A stretch of DNA of 64,000 nucleotides from Streptomyces viridochromogenes (GTDB lineage: Bacteria > Actinomycetota > Actinomycetes > Streptomycetales > Streptomycetaceae), in contig NZ_LGUR01000194.1 in NCBI RefSeq assembly GCF_001270495.1, forward strand, positions 36,686 through 100,685, read 5' to 3'. The notes under the pieces are model-generated. The model was not told the origin of the DNA, made no database searches, and was given only the letters and a program-made list of their open reading frames with translations. Of the stretch, positions 33,394 through 42,826 are shown piece by piece (position 1 is the stretch's first letter; each line of letters starts with the position of its first letter). The position numbers were made by a program, and so were the translations under genes.

Positions 33394-36300
33394 ATGGTTC
33401 TGGGACTGCTCACACGGCCGACAGCCGCCGCGGCCGGATTGGTCGCGGCCGGGCCCCGGCTACTCGCCCGATCAGCCGCCCCCGCGGTGGGAGCCGCCGC
33501 GGGGGCGGTGGCCGGGACGGCCCGGGCGGGGATACGGAGCGCCGACACCGCGGCACGTGTCGTGCGCGTCGCCCGCAACACGCTGCCCCTGCGGCCGCAC
33601 CCCTGGCGGTCCGGCGCCCGGGCCCACCTCGCGCTGCGGCCCGAGGCACCGGAGCGGGTACGGCGGGAGGGCGGAACCGAGCGGGCCGCGCGCAAGGTCG
33701 CCGCGGCGCTGGCCGAGCACCCCGACGTGGCCCTCGCGTACTGGGACGGCGGACTGAGCCGCCTGGTGGTGACCGCCGTCGAGGAGTCCGCCGGCGACCG
33801 GGTGCTGGAGAGGGCGAGCGAGATCGCGGCCCGACACGGGCTGGCCCGGACGGACGAGGAGGTCGAGGAGATCCCCCACCCGGCCAACCGGGCCGGAGTA
33901 CGGGACGCCGCCGTGACGCTCGCCGCCGACGGGATCGGCATCGCGGGCGCCTTCATCGGATACGGTCTGCGGCTGCCGGCCTCACCCCGGTCGGTGACCG
34001 CGCTGGTGACGCTGCTGCGGGAGAACCCCCGTTTCCGCGGGTGGCTGCGGGCCCGGGTCGGCCGCTCCCGCATGGACATGCTGCTGGCCCTGGCGAACGC
34101 GGCCGCCCACGGTGCCGGACGCACCCCGACCGCCCTGGTGCTCGACGGCGCGCTGCGCTCCCTCCAGCTCGCGGAGACGGTCGCCCGCGCGGCGGCGTTC
34201 GACATGGTCCACGACGACGTCTGCGCGCCGGAGCGAGGCAGCGTGGCCGGAGGACGGTGCCCGCGTCCGCCGCTGCGCACCTCCCCGGCCCAGGCGTACG
34301 CCGCGCACGCCGAGACCGGCAGCCTCGTGGGCGCGCTGGCCACGCTGCTGGTCAAGCACGACGGCACCGAGGCGGCGGAGGCGGTGCTCGCCGGATCCCC
34401 CAAGGCCGCCCGCTACGGTCCCGCCGCCTTCCACGCCGTACTGAGTTCCACGCTGTCCCGCACGGGAGTCCTGGTGCGCGACACCGAGCGGCTGCGCCAG
34501 CTGGAGATGGCCGACACGGTCGTCCTGCACCCGAGCGCGCTGCGGACGCCGGGAGCCGACGCGGACCCGTGGGCGGAGACGGTGCTCGACGCGGCGCGTC
34601 GGGCCGGCCTGCGGGTCGTGATGGTGGACGACCCCGCCCTGGCCGACTTCACCAGTCTCGCCGACCAAGTGGTACGCGACGAGCGGTCGTTGAGCGATGT
34701 CGTGAACGCGCTGCGGGCCGAGGACGACGGCGTGGTGGTGACGGTCGCCCGGCCGGTGGAGGACGACGAGGAGATCCTCGCCGGGTTGCTCGCCGGAGAT
34801 GTGGCCGTCGCCCTCACCGACCGGGACGGGGCCGTGGTCTGGGGCGCGGACGTGCTGGCCCTGCACGGGCTGGCCGATGTGTGGCGGCTGCTGCGGGCGG
34901 TGCCGGCCGCGCGCGGGGTCGGCCGCAGGTCGCAGGTCCTGGCCCGGTCCGGCGCCGCCCTGTCCGGGCTTTTGGTGGCCATCGGCAAGTCCCGGCGCGG
35001 CCGCCCCACCCCGTGGCCGGGACTGCGACACACACCCGTCGACGCGAGCGCGGCATGGGCGCTGCTGACCGGCGTACGTGCGGCCCTCGGCGTGGCGGTG
35101 ACCCGCGCACCGCGCCCCCGGCCGCGCGTGGCCTGGCACGAACTGGAACACACCGAGGTCCGCGAACGGCTGGAGCACCAGCAGGGCCCCCAGCCGACCC
35201 TGCCCGAGCAGGCGAGGAGCCGTGCGCGCGAGGCGGTCCAGGCGATGGGGCGGCAGCGGATGTTCGCGCCGCTGACCGGGCCGCTGCGACTGGCCCGGGC
35301 CGTGCGCGGAGAACTCGACGACCCCCTCACCCCGGTGCTGGCCGTCGGCTCGGCGGCCGAGGCGATCCTCGGCTCCGTCGTGGACGCGCTGCTGGTCGTC
35401 GGCGCACTCGACCTGAACGCGCTGGTCGGCGGCGTCCAGCGGATGCGGGCCGAGCGGGCGCTGTCCGGTCTGGTGGCGAAGCAGAAGCAGAAGGCGCGCG
35501 TCACGACCGAGGAGCCGGAGGCACGGCCGCACCTCGTGGACGCCACCAAGCTCGGTCCGGGCGATGTGATCGAGCTCCGCGCGGACGACGTGGTGCCCGC
35601 GGACGCCCGGCTGGTGTGGGAGGACGGTCTGGAGGTCGACGAGTCCGCGCTGACCGGGGAGTCCCTGGCGGCGGACAAGGGGGTCGACCCGACACCGGAC
35701 GCCGCCGTGCCGGACCGCAGCTGCATGGTGTTCGAGGGCACGACCGTGGTGGCCGGACAAGCCCGGGCCGTAGTGGTGGACACGGGGGAGCGCACGGAGG
35801 CCTCCCGGGCCGTGGCCCTCGCCGCCCGTACGCCACCGTCCGCCGGAGTCCAGGCCAGGCTCCGGGAACTCACCGACAAGGCACTGCCGTGGACCCTCGC
35901 GGGCGGCGCCGGGGTGACCGCGCTGTCACTGCTGCGCGGCACACCGGTCCGCCGGGCGGTGAGCGGCGGGGTGGCGGTGGCCGTCGCCGCCGTCCCCGAA
36001 GGGCTGCCGCTGGCGGCGACCGTGGCACAGCTGGCCGCCGCCCGCCGGCTGAGCCACCGGGGAGTTCTCGTCCGGGCCCCGCGCACCCTTGAGGCGCTCG
36101 GCCGGATGGACACCATCTGCTTCGACAAGACCGGCACGCTCACCGAGAACCGGCTCCGACTCGTCCGCGTGTCGGACGCCGACGGCACGGTCCGCAAGCC
36201 GGACGAGGACCACCGCACGCTCCGGGCCGCGGCGCGCGCCTGCCCCCAGCTGAACGGCGGCGCGGACCGGCCCGTGCACGCCACCGACGAGGCCGTCCTG

Positions 36301-37728
36301 GACGCGGCCGGCCCCGACCCCGAGTGGTCCCAGACCGAGGGCCTGCCCTTCGAGGCCGGCCGTGGCTACGCCGCCGCCGTCGGCGAGGCGGAGGACGGCA
36401 CCGCCGTACTCGTGGTGAAGGGCGCCCCGGAGACGGTCCTGCCCGCCTGCGCCGACCTGCCCTCCTCGGCAGCGGAGACGGCGCAGGAGCTGGCCGGCGG
36501 CGGACTGCGCGTGCTGGCGGTGGCCCAGCGCCGGCTGGACGCGGCGGCCGACGCGGCGGACGTTCTGGAACAGCCGCTGGAGGAGCTGGAGTTCACGGGC
36601 CTGCTCGCCCTCGCCGACGTGCCCCGCGACACCTCCACGGCCCTCGTCGAGGGCCTGCGCAAGGCAGGCGTACGCCCCGTCATGCTGACCGGCGACCATC
36701 CGCAGACCGCGCGCGCGATCGCCGCGGAACTGGGCTGGCCCGAGGACACCGGGGTGGTCACGGGCGACGAACTGGCGTCCGCGGGCCGGGAGGAACGCGC
36801 CCGGATGCTGAGGGACATGGGTGTGGTGGCCCGGGTGGCGCCGGAGCAGAAACTCCAGGTCGTCGAGGCGCTGCGGGACGCCGGGCGGGTGGTCGGCATG
36901 GTCGGCGACGGCGCGAACGACGCGGCGGCCATCCGTGCCGCCGACATCGGCGTCGGCATCAACGCCCGCGGCTCGGCGGCCGCCCGCAACGCGGCCGACC
37001 TCGTCCTCACCGACGACGACATGACGGTCCTCATCGAGGCGGTCACCGAGGGCCGGGCCCTGTGGCACAGCGTCGCCGACGCCATCGCCATCCTGATCGG
37101 CGGCAACGCCGGCGAGGTGGGCTTCGGCCTCCTCGGCACGCTCCTGTCCGGCGCGGCGCCCCTGTCCACCCGTCAGATGCTGCTGGTGAACCTGTTCACG
37201 GACCTGTTCCCGGCGATGGCGGTGGCGGTGACGCCGAAGGAACAGGAGGGAACGGAGAGGGCGGAGGGTGGGCCGCCCCCGGACACCGGACCGGCGTCCG
37301 GGGGCGGCCCCGAAGGCACCGAACCCCTGGGCACCTCACTCCTCGGCGCACCGCTGATCAGCAAGATCCGGCATCGCGCCCTGACCACCACGCTGGGCGC
37401 CACGTCCGCCTGGCTGTTCGGCCGCTTCACCCCGGGCACCGCCCGCCGCTCCACGACGATGGCCCTGTGCGCCGTGGTCGGCACCCAGCTCGCCCAGACC
37501 CTGGCGGACCGCCGGGGCAGCCCTCTGGTCCGCGTCACCGCCCTCGGCTCCGCAGCCGTCCTCTTCGTCCTCGTCGAGACACCCGGCCTCAGCAACCTCT
37601 TCGGCTGCACCCCACTCGGCCCGATCGCCTGGACGGGCGTCGCGGCGTCGATCGCGCTGGCGGTGGCGGGGCAGCGGGCTGTGCCGCATCTGGAGCGGAT
37701 GGTTGAGCGACGTCTGCCGACTCGATGA
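33394..37728 (+). CDS. Large P-type cation-transporting ATPase (CtpI/CtpH-like)
   Basis: Predicted 1444 residues, about 1.6 times a normal P-type ATPase. The C-terminal ~800 residues hold the core: TGES motif near 754 (DESALTGESLAADKG), PEGL motif near 868 (AVPEGLPLAAT, as in class II ATPases), phosphorylated Asp911 in CFDKTGTLTENR, MLTGDHPQTARAIA, and hinge VGDGANDAAAI near 1172, then membrane helices. The N-terminal ~640 residues contain HMA-like stretches (VRREGGTERAARKVAAALAE with VTAVEESAG) and long helical regions, as in mycobacterial CtpI/CtpH. The ion is unknown. ATG 33394 follows AGGG 8 bp upstream. Confidence 0.9.
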   Translation: MVLGLLTRPTAAAAGLVAAGPRLLARSAAPAVGAAAGAVAGTARAGIRSADTAARVVRVARNTLPLRPHPWRSGARAHLALRPEAPERVRREGGTERAARKVAAALAEHPDVALAYWDGGLSRLVVTAVEESAGDRVLERASEIAARHGLARTDEEVEEIPHPANRAGVRDAAVTLAADGIGIAGAFIGYGLRLPASPRSVTALVTLLRENPRFRGWLRARVGRSRMDMLLALANAAAHGAGRTPTALVLDGALRSLQLAETVARAAAFDMVHDDVCAPERGSVAGGRCPRPPLRTSPAQAYAAHAETGSLVGALATLLVKHDGTEAAEAVLAGSPKAARYGPAAFHAVLSSTLSRTGVLVRDTERLRQLEMADTVVLHPSALRTPGADADPWAETVLDAARRAGLRVVMVDDPALADFTSLADQVVRDERSLSDVVNALRAEDDGVVVTVARPVEDDEEILAGLLAGDVAVALTDRDGAVVWGADVLALHGLADVWRLLRAVPAARGVGRRSQVLARSGAALSGLLVAIGKSRRGRPTPWPGLRHTPVDASAAWALLTGVRAALGVAVTRAPRPRPRVAWHELEHTEVRERLEHQQGPQPTLPEQARSRAREAVQAMGRQRMFAPLTGPLRLARAVRGELDDPLTPVLAVGSAAEAILGSVVDALLVVGALDLNALVGGVQRMRAERALSGLVAKQKQKARVTTEEPEARPHLVDATKLGPGDVIELRADDVVPADARLVWEDGLEVDESALTGESLAADKGVDPTPDAAVPDRSCMVFEGTTVVAGQARAVVVDTGERTEASRAVALAARTPPSAGVQARLRELTDKALPWTLAGGAGVTALSLLRGTPVRRAVSGGVAVAVAAVPEGLPLAATVAQLAAARRLSHRGVLVRAPRTLEALGRMDTICFDKTGTLTENRLRLVRVSDADGTVRKPDEDHRTLRAAARACPQLNGGADRPVHATDEAVLDAAGPDPEWSQTEGLPFEAGRGYAAAVGEAEDGTAVLVVKGAPETVLPACADLPSSAAETAQELAGGGLRVLAVAQRRLDAAADAADVLEQPLEELEFTGLLALADVPRDTSTALVEGLRKAGVRPVMLTGDHPQTARAIAAELGWPEDTGVVTGDELASAGREERARMLRDMGVVARVAPEQKLQVVEALRDAGRVVGMVGDGANDAAAIRAADIGVGINARGSAAARNAADLVLTDDDMTVLIEAVTEGRALWHSVADAIAILIGGNAGEVGFGLLGTLLSGAAPLSTRQMLLVNLFTDLFPAMAVAVTPKEQEGTERAEGGPPPDTGPASGGGPEGTEPLGTSLLGAPLISKIRHRALTTTLGATSAWLFGRFTPGTARRSTTMALCAVVGTQLAQTLADRRGSPLVRVTALGSAAVLFVLVETPGLSNLFGCTPLGPIAWTGVAASIALAVAGQRAVPHLERMVERRLPTR

Positions 37729-37779
37729 TCTCGAACCGTCCGTCGCACGAACACAGGAACCAGCCCCACGAGTAGGCGA

Positions 37780-38859
37780 TCAAACGGACCGGTGGTACTG
37801 GTCCGGCACATGCACGTCCCCGCCCAGCTCCCGCGCGGCGTCCCGTGCCCACGACGGCCTGCGCAGCAACTCCCGGCCGAGCAGCACCGCGTCCGCCTCA
37901 CCGTTCGCGATGATCTTCTCGGCCTGTTCGGCCTCGGTGATCAGCCCCACGGCGGCGACCGGCAGCCCGGTCTCGGCCTTCACCCGCGCGGCGAACGGCA
38001 CCTGGTAGCCCGGTCCGACGGGGATGCGGGCGCCCGCGGCGTTGCCGCCGGTGGAGACGTCCAGGAGGTCGATGCCGTGGGCCCGCAGGTCGGCGGCGAA
38101 GCGGACCGTGTCGTCGGCGGTCCAGCCGTCCTCCTCCAGCCAGTCGGTCGCCGAGATGCGGAAGAACAGCGGCTTGTCGTCCGGCCACACCTCCCGTACG
38201 GCGTCCACGACCTGGAGGGCGAAGCGGGTGCGGTTCTCGTACGAGCCGCCGTACTCGTCGGTGCGGTGGTTGGAGTACGGCGAGAGGAACTCGTTGATCA
38301 GGTAGCCGTGGGCGCCGTGGATCTCGGCGATCTCGAAGCCGGCGGCGAGGGCGCGGCGCGCGGCGTCCGCGAACTGCCCCACGATCTCCTGGATCTCGGC
38401 GGCCGTCAGCTCGCTCGGCACCGGGTGACCGTCGGCGAACGCGACCGCGCTCGGCGCCACCGGCTGCCAGCCGTGCGCCTCCGCACCGACCGGCGCACCG
38501 CCCCGCCAGGGCTGGTCGGTCGAGGCCTTGCGGCCGGCATGGGCCAGCTGGATCGCGGGCACGGTGCCCTGCGACACCAGGAAGCGGGTGATCCGGCGGA
38601 ACGCCTCGACCTGGGTGTCGTTCCAGATGCCCAGGTCGTACGGGGAGATCCGGCCCTCGGGGCTGACCCCCGTGGCCTCGACGATGATCAGGCCCGTGCC
38701 GCCGGCCGCGCGGGCCGCGTAGTGCGCGAAGTGCCAGTCGTCGGGGACGCCCGCGTCCGGGCCCTCCGGCGCGGCCGAGTACTGGCACATCGGGGGCATC
38801 CACACCCGGTTCGGGATCGTCACGTCGCGCAGGGTGTAGGTCTCGAAGAGCGCACTCAC
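37780..38859 (-). CDS. Old yellow enzyme family NADH:flavin oxidoreductase (YqjM-like)
   Basis: Predicted 359 residues, FMN-dependent ene-reductase of the thermophilic-like/YqjM class. Diagnostic residues are the regulatory Cys in MPPMCQYSA, the substrate-binding pair in EIHGAHGYLINEFLSPYSNH, and the FMN phosphate site in AVGLIT and ADAVLLGRELLRRP. GTG 38859 is preferred since GGAG lies 6 bp upstream and homologues begin SALFE; ATG 38871 would add four residues. It is transcribed from a TTGACA-containing promoter overlapping TCGTA repeats, probably repressed by the divergent ArsR-type regulator. Confidence 0.92.
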   Translation of the reverse strand: MSALFETYTLRDVTIPNRVWMPPMCQYSAAPEGPDAGVPDDWHFAHYAARAAGGTGLIIVEATGVSPEGRISPYDLGIWNDTQVEAFRRITRFLVSQGTVPAIQLAHAGRKASTDQPWRGGAPVGAEAHGWQPVAPSAVAFADGHPVPSELTAAEIQEIVGQFADAARRALAAGFEIAEIHGAHGYLINEFLSPYSNHRTDEYGGSYENRTRFALQVVDAVREVWPDDKPLFFRISATDWLEEDGWTADDTVRFAADLRAHGIDLLDVSTGGNAAGARIPVGPGYQVPFAARVKAETGLPVAAVGLITEAEQAEKIIANGEADAVLLGRELLRRPSWARDAARELGGDVHVPDQYHRSV

Positions 38860-38896
38860 GGCAGACTCCATTCGTCACGGGGACCAGCGGTCGACT

Positions 38897-38952
38897 CGTA
38901 CGATAGGCATCGTAGTACGGGAAGTGTCAAACTACGAGAGGTCTCGTACAAT
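38897..38952. promoter_or_regulatory. Divergent promoter/operator region of OYE and ArsR-type genes
   Basis: Repeated TCGTA/TACGA units form nested palindromes: CGTACGAT-AGGC-ATCGTA (38897-38914) and CGTAGT-N14-ACTACG (38911-38936). On the minus strand a perfect TTGACA (38930-38925) drives the OYE gene with TATCGT 19 bp on. On the plus strand TACAAT (38947-38952) is a good -10 for the regulator. A repressor bound here would control both genes. Confidence 0.6.
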
Positions 38953-39009
38953 GAGGGAATCCGAGCCCGGGGAACCCCGAGCGAGGGAACCCGACGAAGT
39001 GGAGCCGCC

Positions 39010-39363
39010 GTGACCAGCCCCGCTGTCAGCAGCCGTGACCTCCCGCACCCGACGCGCGAGGAGATCCGTCTGGAGGGCGTGCTGCACGCGCTGTCCGACC
39101 CGATGCGGCTGCGGATCGTGCGAGAGCTCGCCGCCGTCGGCGACGAGCTCTCCTGTTCGCACTTCGACCTGCCCGTGACCAAGTCCACCACCACGCATCA
39201 CTTCCGGGTGCTGCGCGAGAGCGGTGTGCTCCAGCAGGTCTACCGGGGCACGGCCAAGATGAACGGCCTGCGCAAGGACGACCTAGAGGGCCTCTTCCCG
39301 GGACTTCTCGACTGCCTTCTCGACGCCGCCGCCCGCCAGGCCGTCCGCCTCGACGGCGCCTGA
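39010..39363 (+). CDS. ArsR-family winged-helix transcriptional regulator
   Basis: Predicted 117 residues. Winged HTH with LEGVLHALSDPMRLRIVREL near residue 24 and STTTHHFRVLRESGVLQQV as recognition helix and wing. It has one Cys (ELSCSHFDL) in the position where redox- or electrophile-sensing relatives carry a reactive Cys, but no metal-binding CxC. GTG 39010 has GGAG 5 bp upstream. Its divergent partner is an ene-reductase, so it probably senses quinones, electrophiles or enones (inference). The 3' end overlaps the convergent permease gene by 81 bp. Confidence 0.9.
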   Translation: MTSPAVSSRDLPHPTREEIRLEGVLHALSDPMRLRIVRELAAVGDELSCSHFDLPVTKSTTTHHFRVLRESGVLQQVYRGTAKMNGLRKDDLEGLFPGLLDCLLDAAARQAVRLDGA

Positions 39364-40671
39364 ACCACCCTTCGCGGGCAGGTGGTTGAAGAGCAGGTTC
39401 AGTACGATCGCCGTCAGGCAGCCCGCGCTGATGCCGCTGTTCATCACCGTCTGGAACCAGCCCGGGAACTTCTCGTAGATCGTCGGCACACCGACCGGCA
39501 GCATGCCCATGGCCACGGAAACGGCCACCACCGTCAGGTTGTTGTTGCCCTTGAAGTCCACCTGGGCGAGGGTCCTGAGGCCGCTCGCCGCCACCGTCCC
39601 GAACATCACCAGACCCGCGCCGCCCAGCACCGGCGCCGGTATCGCCGCCACCACCGCGCCCAGCTTGGGCAGCAGGCCGAGCAGGACGAGGATGCCGCCC
39701 GCGGTGGCCACCACCCAGCGGCTGCGCACGCGGGTCATGCCGACCAGGCCCACGTTCTGCGCGTACGCCGTGTAAGGGAAGGTGTTGAAGACGCCGCCCA
39801 GCACGGTGGACAGGCCGTCGGCGCGCAGGCCGTCCGAGAGGGAGCGCGGCGAGACCTTGCGGTCCGTCATCTCGCCGACCGCGATGAAGTCGCCGGTCGT
39901 CTCGGTCATGGTCACCAGAGCCACTACCAGCATCGAGAGGATCGCCGAGAACTCGAAGGTGGGCGCCCCGAAGTGGAACGGCGTACTGATCCCGACCCAG
40001 TCGGCGTCCCCGACCCCGCCGAAGTCCGTGAACCCGGACGGCACCGCCACCGCCAGCCCCACCACGATGCCGATCAGCACGGCGATCCGGCTCAGGAACG
40101 CCGGCGCGAACCGCTGCACACCGAGCACCACCGCTAGGACGAAGGCGGCCAGCGCCAGGTTCTTCGGCTCCCCGAAGTCCGCCGAACCGACGCCGCCCGC
40201 GGCCCAGTTGCCCGCGACCGGCAGCAGTGAGAGGCCGATGACGAGGATCACCGTGCCCGTCACGAGCGGTGGGAAGAACCGCAGCAGCCGCCCGAAGACC
40301 GGTGCCAGCAGCATGATCGCGAGCCCCGCGACGATCACCGAGCCGTAGATCGCGGGCAGTCCGCCGCCCGTCGTGCCGATCAGCACCATCGGCGACACGG
40401 CGGCGAACGTACAGCCCTGCATGATCGGCAGCCGCACACCGAACCGCCAGAACCCGATGCACTGGATGAGGGTCGCGATGCCGCACACCAGCAGGTCGGC
40501 GGTGATCAGATACGCCAGGTCGGCGGGCGGGAGTCGCATTGCGCCGCCGACGATCAGGGGGACGGCCACGGCGCCGGCGTACATCGCGAGGACGTGTTGG
40601 AGGCCGAAGGCGGCCAGTTGGCGTTTGGGCGGGATCTCGTCGACGGGGTGCACGGGCGCGGTTTCTGTCAT
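39283..40671 (-). CDS. Nucleobase:cation symporter-2 family permease (uracil/xanthine type)
   Basis: Predicted 462 residues with about 12-14 membrane helices. NCS2 signatures: AFGLQHVLAMYAGAVAVPLI at the start, the short strand region QGCTFAAVSPMVLIGT, the TETTGDFIAVGEMTDRK motif (TM8, substrate-binding Glu) and FNTFPYTAYAQNVGLVGMT. It imports xanthine, uric acid or uracil with protons. ATG 40671. It lies downstream of the FprA-type reductase on the same strand (65-bp gap), and its last 27 codons overlap the end of the ArsR gene on the other strand. Confidence 0.92.
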   Translation of the reverse strand: MTETAPVHPVDEIPPKRQLAAFGLQHVLAMYAGAVAVPLIVGGAMRLPPADLAYLITADLLVCGIATLIQCIGFWRFGVRLPIMQGCTFAAVSPMVLIGTTGGGLPAIYGSVIVAGLAIMLLAPVFGRLLRFFPPLVTGTVILVIGLSLLPVAGNWAAGGVGSADFGEPKNLALAAFVLAVVLGVQRFAPAFLSRIAVLIGIVVGLAVAVPSGFTDFGGVGDADWVGISTPFHFGAPTFEFSAILSMLVVALVTMTETTGDFIAVGEMTDRKVSPRSLSDGLRADGLSTVLGGVFNTFPYTAYAQNVGLVGMTRVRSRWVVATAGGILVLLGLLPKLGAVVAAIPAPVLGGAGLVMFGTVAASGLRTLAQVDFKGNNNLTVVAVSVAMGMLPVGVPTIYEKFPGWFQTVMNSGISAGCLTAIVLNLLFNHLPAKGGSGAVEADGLAGGGVEKAVEKSREEAL

Positions 40672-40736
40672 GGGCGAGACCGTAGGCTCCTTGAACAGAT
40701 TGTTGATTTCGGGGGCGTTGCCGGTTCGTTTCCCCC

Positions 40737-42080
40737 TCAGGGGGCGCTGTTGTGCGCGGCACCCAGCAACGACTCCCAGTCGGGTAGCTTCACCACGCCC
40801 CTGCCCAGCGAAGTCCCCAGCTCCGCCTCCGCCCGCTCGATGGCGCACCAACCCGTCCACTCGACCGGCTCGATCCCCTCGGCGCGCAGTGCCGGGAGCG
40901 GGTCGTCGGGCCGCTCCTCGCGTACGAGCACGGAGGCGTCCTCCAGGAGCGAGGTCACCGTCTCCTTGGCATCCGAACGGTTGGTGCCGATGACCCCCGT
41001 CGGGCCCCGCTTGATCCAGCCGGCCACGTACTCGCCCGGCGCGACGCTGCCCTCGCGAAGGACGCGTCCGGCGAGGTGCGGCACCGTGGCGGTCGCCGGG
41101 TCGAACGGGAGTCCCTCCAGCGGTACTCCGCGATAGCCCACGGAACGCAGCACCAACTGGGCCTCGACGTCCTCGTACCGGCCCGTGCCCGTCACGCCGC
41201 CCTGTCCGTCGGGTGCCGTCCGTTCGAAGCGCACCGCGCCCACGCGCCCCGCGTCGGCGAGGAGTTCGACGGGGCGCAGGAAGAAGCGCAGCCGGATGCG
41301 GTGGCCGGCGTTCCGTGGTGGGGTCTCGGCCCAGCCGCGCAGCACCTCGATGTTGCGGCGCTGCGGGGCGGGCAGTCCGGTGGGGTCGGTGTATGCCGGA
41401 TCCAGCGCCAGCTCCGCCGGATCCACGGTCACCTCGGTGTCCGGCAGGGTGCCGAGCTCCCGCAGCTCCTTGGTGGTGAAACGAGCTTGCGACGGGCCGC
41501 GCCGCCCAACCATGCTGACGTCGGTCACCCGGCTCGCGGCGAGGGCGGTGAGCGCCCCCTGCGGCATGTCGGTGGGGCTCAGCTCGGCCGTGCCCCGCGA
41601 CAGCATCCGCGTGACGTCGACAGCGACGTTCCCGACGCCGATGACGACCGCCGAGCGCGCGCCGAGTACGAATCCGTCGTCGGCGGCGTCCGGATGGGCG
41701 CTGTACCAGGACACGAATTCGGTCGCCGACCAGCTGCCGGGCAGTTCCTCGCCGGGAATCCCGAGGTGGCGGTCGGTGGCGGCGCCCACGCAGTACACGA
41801 CGGCGTGGTACAGCTCCGGCAGCCGGGTGGCCGGCACCCCGCCCGGGCCGACCTGCACGCCGCCGAGGAACCGCACCCGCTCGTGCTCCAGGACGGCCCG
41901 CAGGTTGTTCTGCAGGGACTTGATCTTCTCGTGGTCCGGCGCCACCCCGTACCGCACCAGGCCGTACGGGCACGGCAGCCGGTCCAGGACGTCGACGACC
42001 ACGTCGGGGTCCTGCTGTACGAGGCTCTGGGCGGTGTAACACCCGCTGGGTCCGGAGCCGACGACGGCGACACGCAGCAC
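40737..42080 (-). CDS. FprA-type ferredoxin/adrenodoxin--NADP+ reductase
   Basis: Predicted 447 residues. FAD dinucleotide motif VAVVGSGPSGCYTAQSL lies at the N-terminus, then DRLPCPYGLVRYGVAPDHEK, the NADP-binding GVGNVAVDVTRML, and the late GWIKRGPTGVIGTNRSDAKE. All are conserved in adrenodoxin reductase and mycobacterial FprA. It would pass electrons from NADPH to ferredoxins serving P450s or other redox partners. GTG 42080 has AAGGAG 7 bp upstream. It is probably cotranscribed with the permease at 39283, though a functional link is not evident. Confidence 0.93.
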   Translation of the reverse strand: MLRVAVVGSGPSGCYTAQSLVQQDPDVVVDVLDRLPCPYGLVRYGVAPDHEKIKSLQNNLRAVLEHERVRFLGGVQVGPGGVPATRLPELYHAVVYCVGAATDRHLGIPGEELPGSWSATEFVSWYSAHPDAADDGFVLGARSAVVIGVGNVAVDVTRMLSRGTAELSPTDMPQGALTALAASRVTDVSMVGRRGPSQARFTTKELRELGTLPDTEVTVDPAELALDPAYTDPTGLPAPQRRNIEVLRGWAETPPRNAGHRIRLRFFLRPVELLADAGRVGAVRFERTAPDGQGGVTGTGRYEDVEAQLVLRSVGYRGVPLEGLPFDPATATVPHLAGRVLREGSVAPGEYVAGWIKRGPTGVIGTNRSDAKETVTSLLEDASVLVREERPDDPLPALRAEGIEPVEWTGWCAIERAEAELGTSLGRGVVKLPDWESLLGAAHNSAP

Positions 42081-42234
42081 GGCGGAACTCCTTGTCCGGG
42101 GACCTTCAGGGATCTTCAGGAGTCGCTCTCGACTCCAGCATCGCACCGCTGCCGCTCCGCTGACAGGGTGCTGTGCGCCGCACGGGGCGCGTGTTCGTTC
42201 GTATGGAGTGTGATCATGCGGTTACGTTGCGTGT

Positions 42235-42792
42235 GTGCTGGAAGCATCCTTTCTTAATCTTTCCGATCGCCTTGCGACGGACGGCGCCGTGTCCGTGTGG
42301 CCCGCGTGGGAAGTGCGGGACGGCACCGGGGCCACGGCGTGGTTCGGTGTCCGGCTGGAGTTCGGTGACGGCGCCCATGTCGACGCGGTCGCCGTGCTGT
42401 CCGAGGGGTGCGTCTCCATCGAGGACGTACGCGCCGAGCCGGCGCTGTCCCTGGACGACCTGGCGGCGCTCGCCGACTGGATCGAGGATCCGCTGTCGCA
42501 GGCGTGCGGGATCGGGGTCGCACCGGACGGCGCCGGGCCGGACGACACCGATCCGGACGGCACCGGGCCCGACGGCGCCGACGCCGGGTCGTCTCTGGCC
42601 GGGTCGGGCTGGCCGCGGGGTGTCGAGGGGCAGTGGCTGGTGGCGCAGAAGTACCGCGCGGCTCAGGAGCAGGGGACCGACCCCGTCCTCGCGGTGATGA
42701 CCGCCACGGGGTACGGCCGCCGGAAGTCCCTCAGGCTGATCGGCCAGGCTCGCGACGCTGGCTTCCTGACCCGACGCCGGGCCCGTCACTGA
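42235..42792 (+). CDS. Hypothetical protein, probably DUF6214 family
   Basis: Predicted 185 residues, acidic, no signal or membrane segment. It starts LEASFLNLSDRLATDGAVSV, followed by a beta-rich domain (WEVRDGTGATAWFGVRLEFG), a Asp/Gly/Pro-rich linker (DDTDPDGTGPDGADAG, ~104-119), and a C-terminal helical part (VLAVMTATGYGRRKSLRLIG) that looks like a small DNA-binding or UBA-like helical bundle. The function is unknown. The GTG start has no RBS, and TACGTT lies 6 bp before it, so the mRNA may be leaderless. Confidence 0.7.
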   Translation: MLEASFLNLSDRLATDGAVSVWPAWEVRDGTGATAWFGVRLEFGDGAHVDAVAVLSEGCVSIEDVRAEPALSLDDLAALADWIEDPLSQACGIGVAPDGAGPDDTDPDGTGPDGADAGSSLAGSGWPRGVEGQWLVAQKYRAAQEQGTDPVLAVMTATGYGRRKSLRLIGQARDAGFLTRRRARH

Positions 42793-42826
42793 GCGTGGCC
42801 CGGGTGGAGAAACGGTCCGGCGCCGG

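Noticed and set aside
33300..36092. 930-residue plus-strand frame within the P-type ATPase gene
   Set aside because: Low-complexity Arg/Gly/Pro composition; the ATPase frame has all motifs, so this is a shadow.
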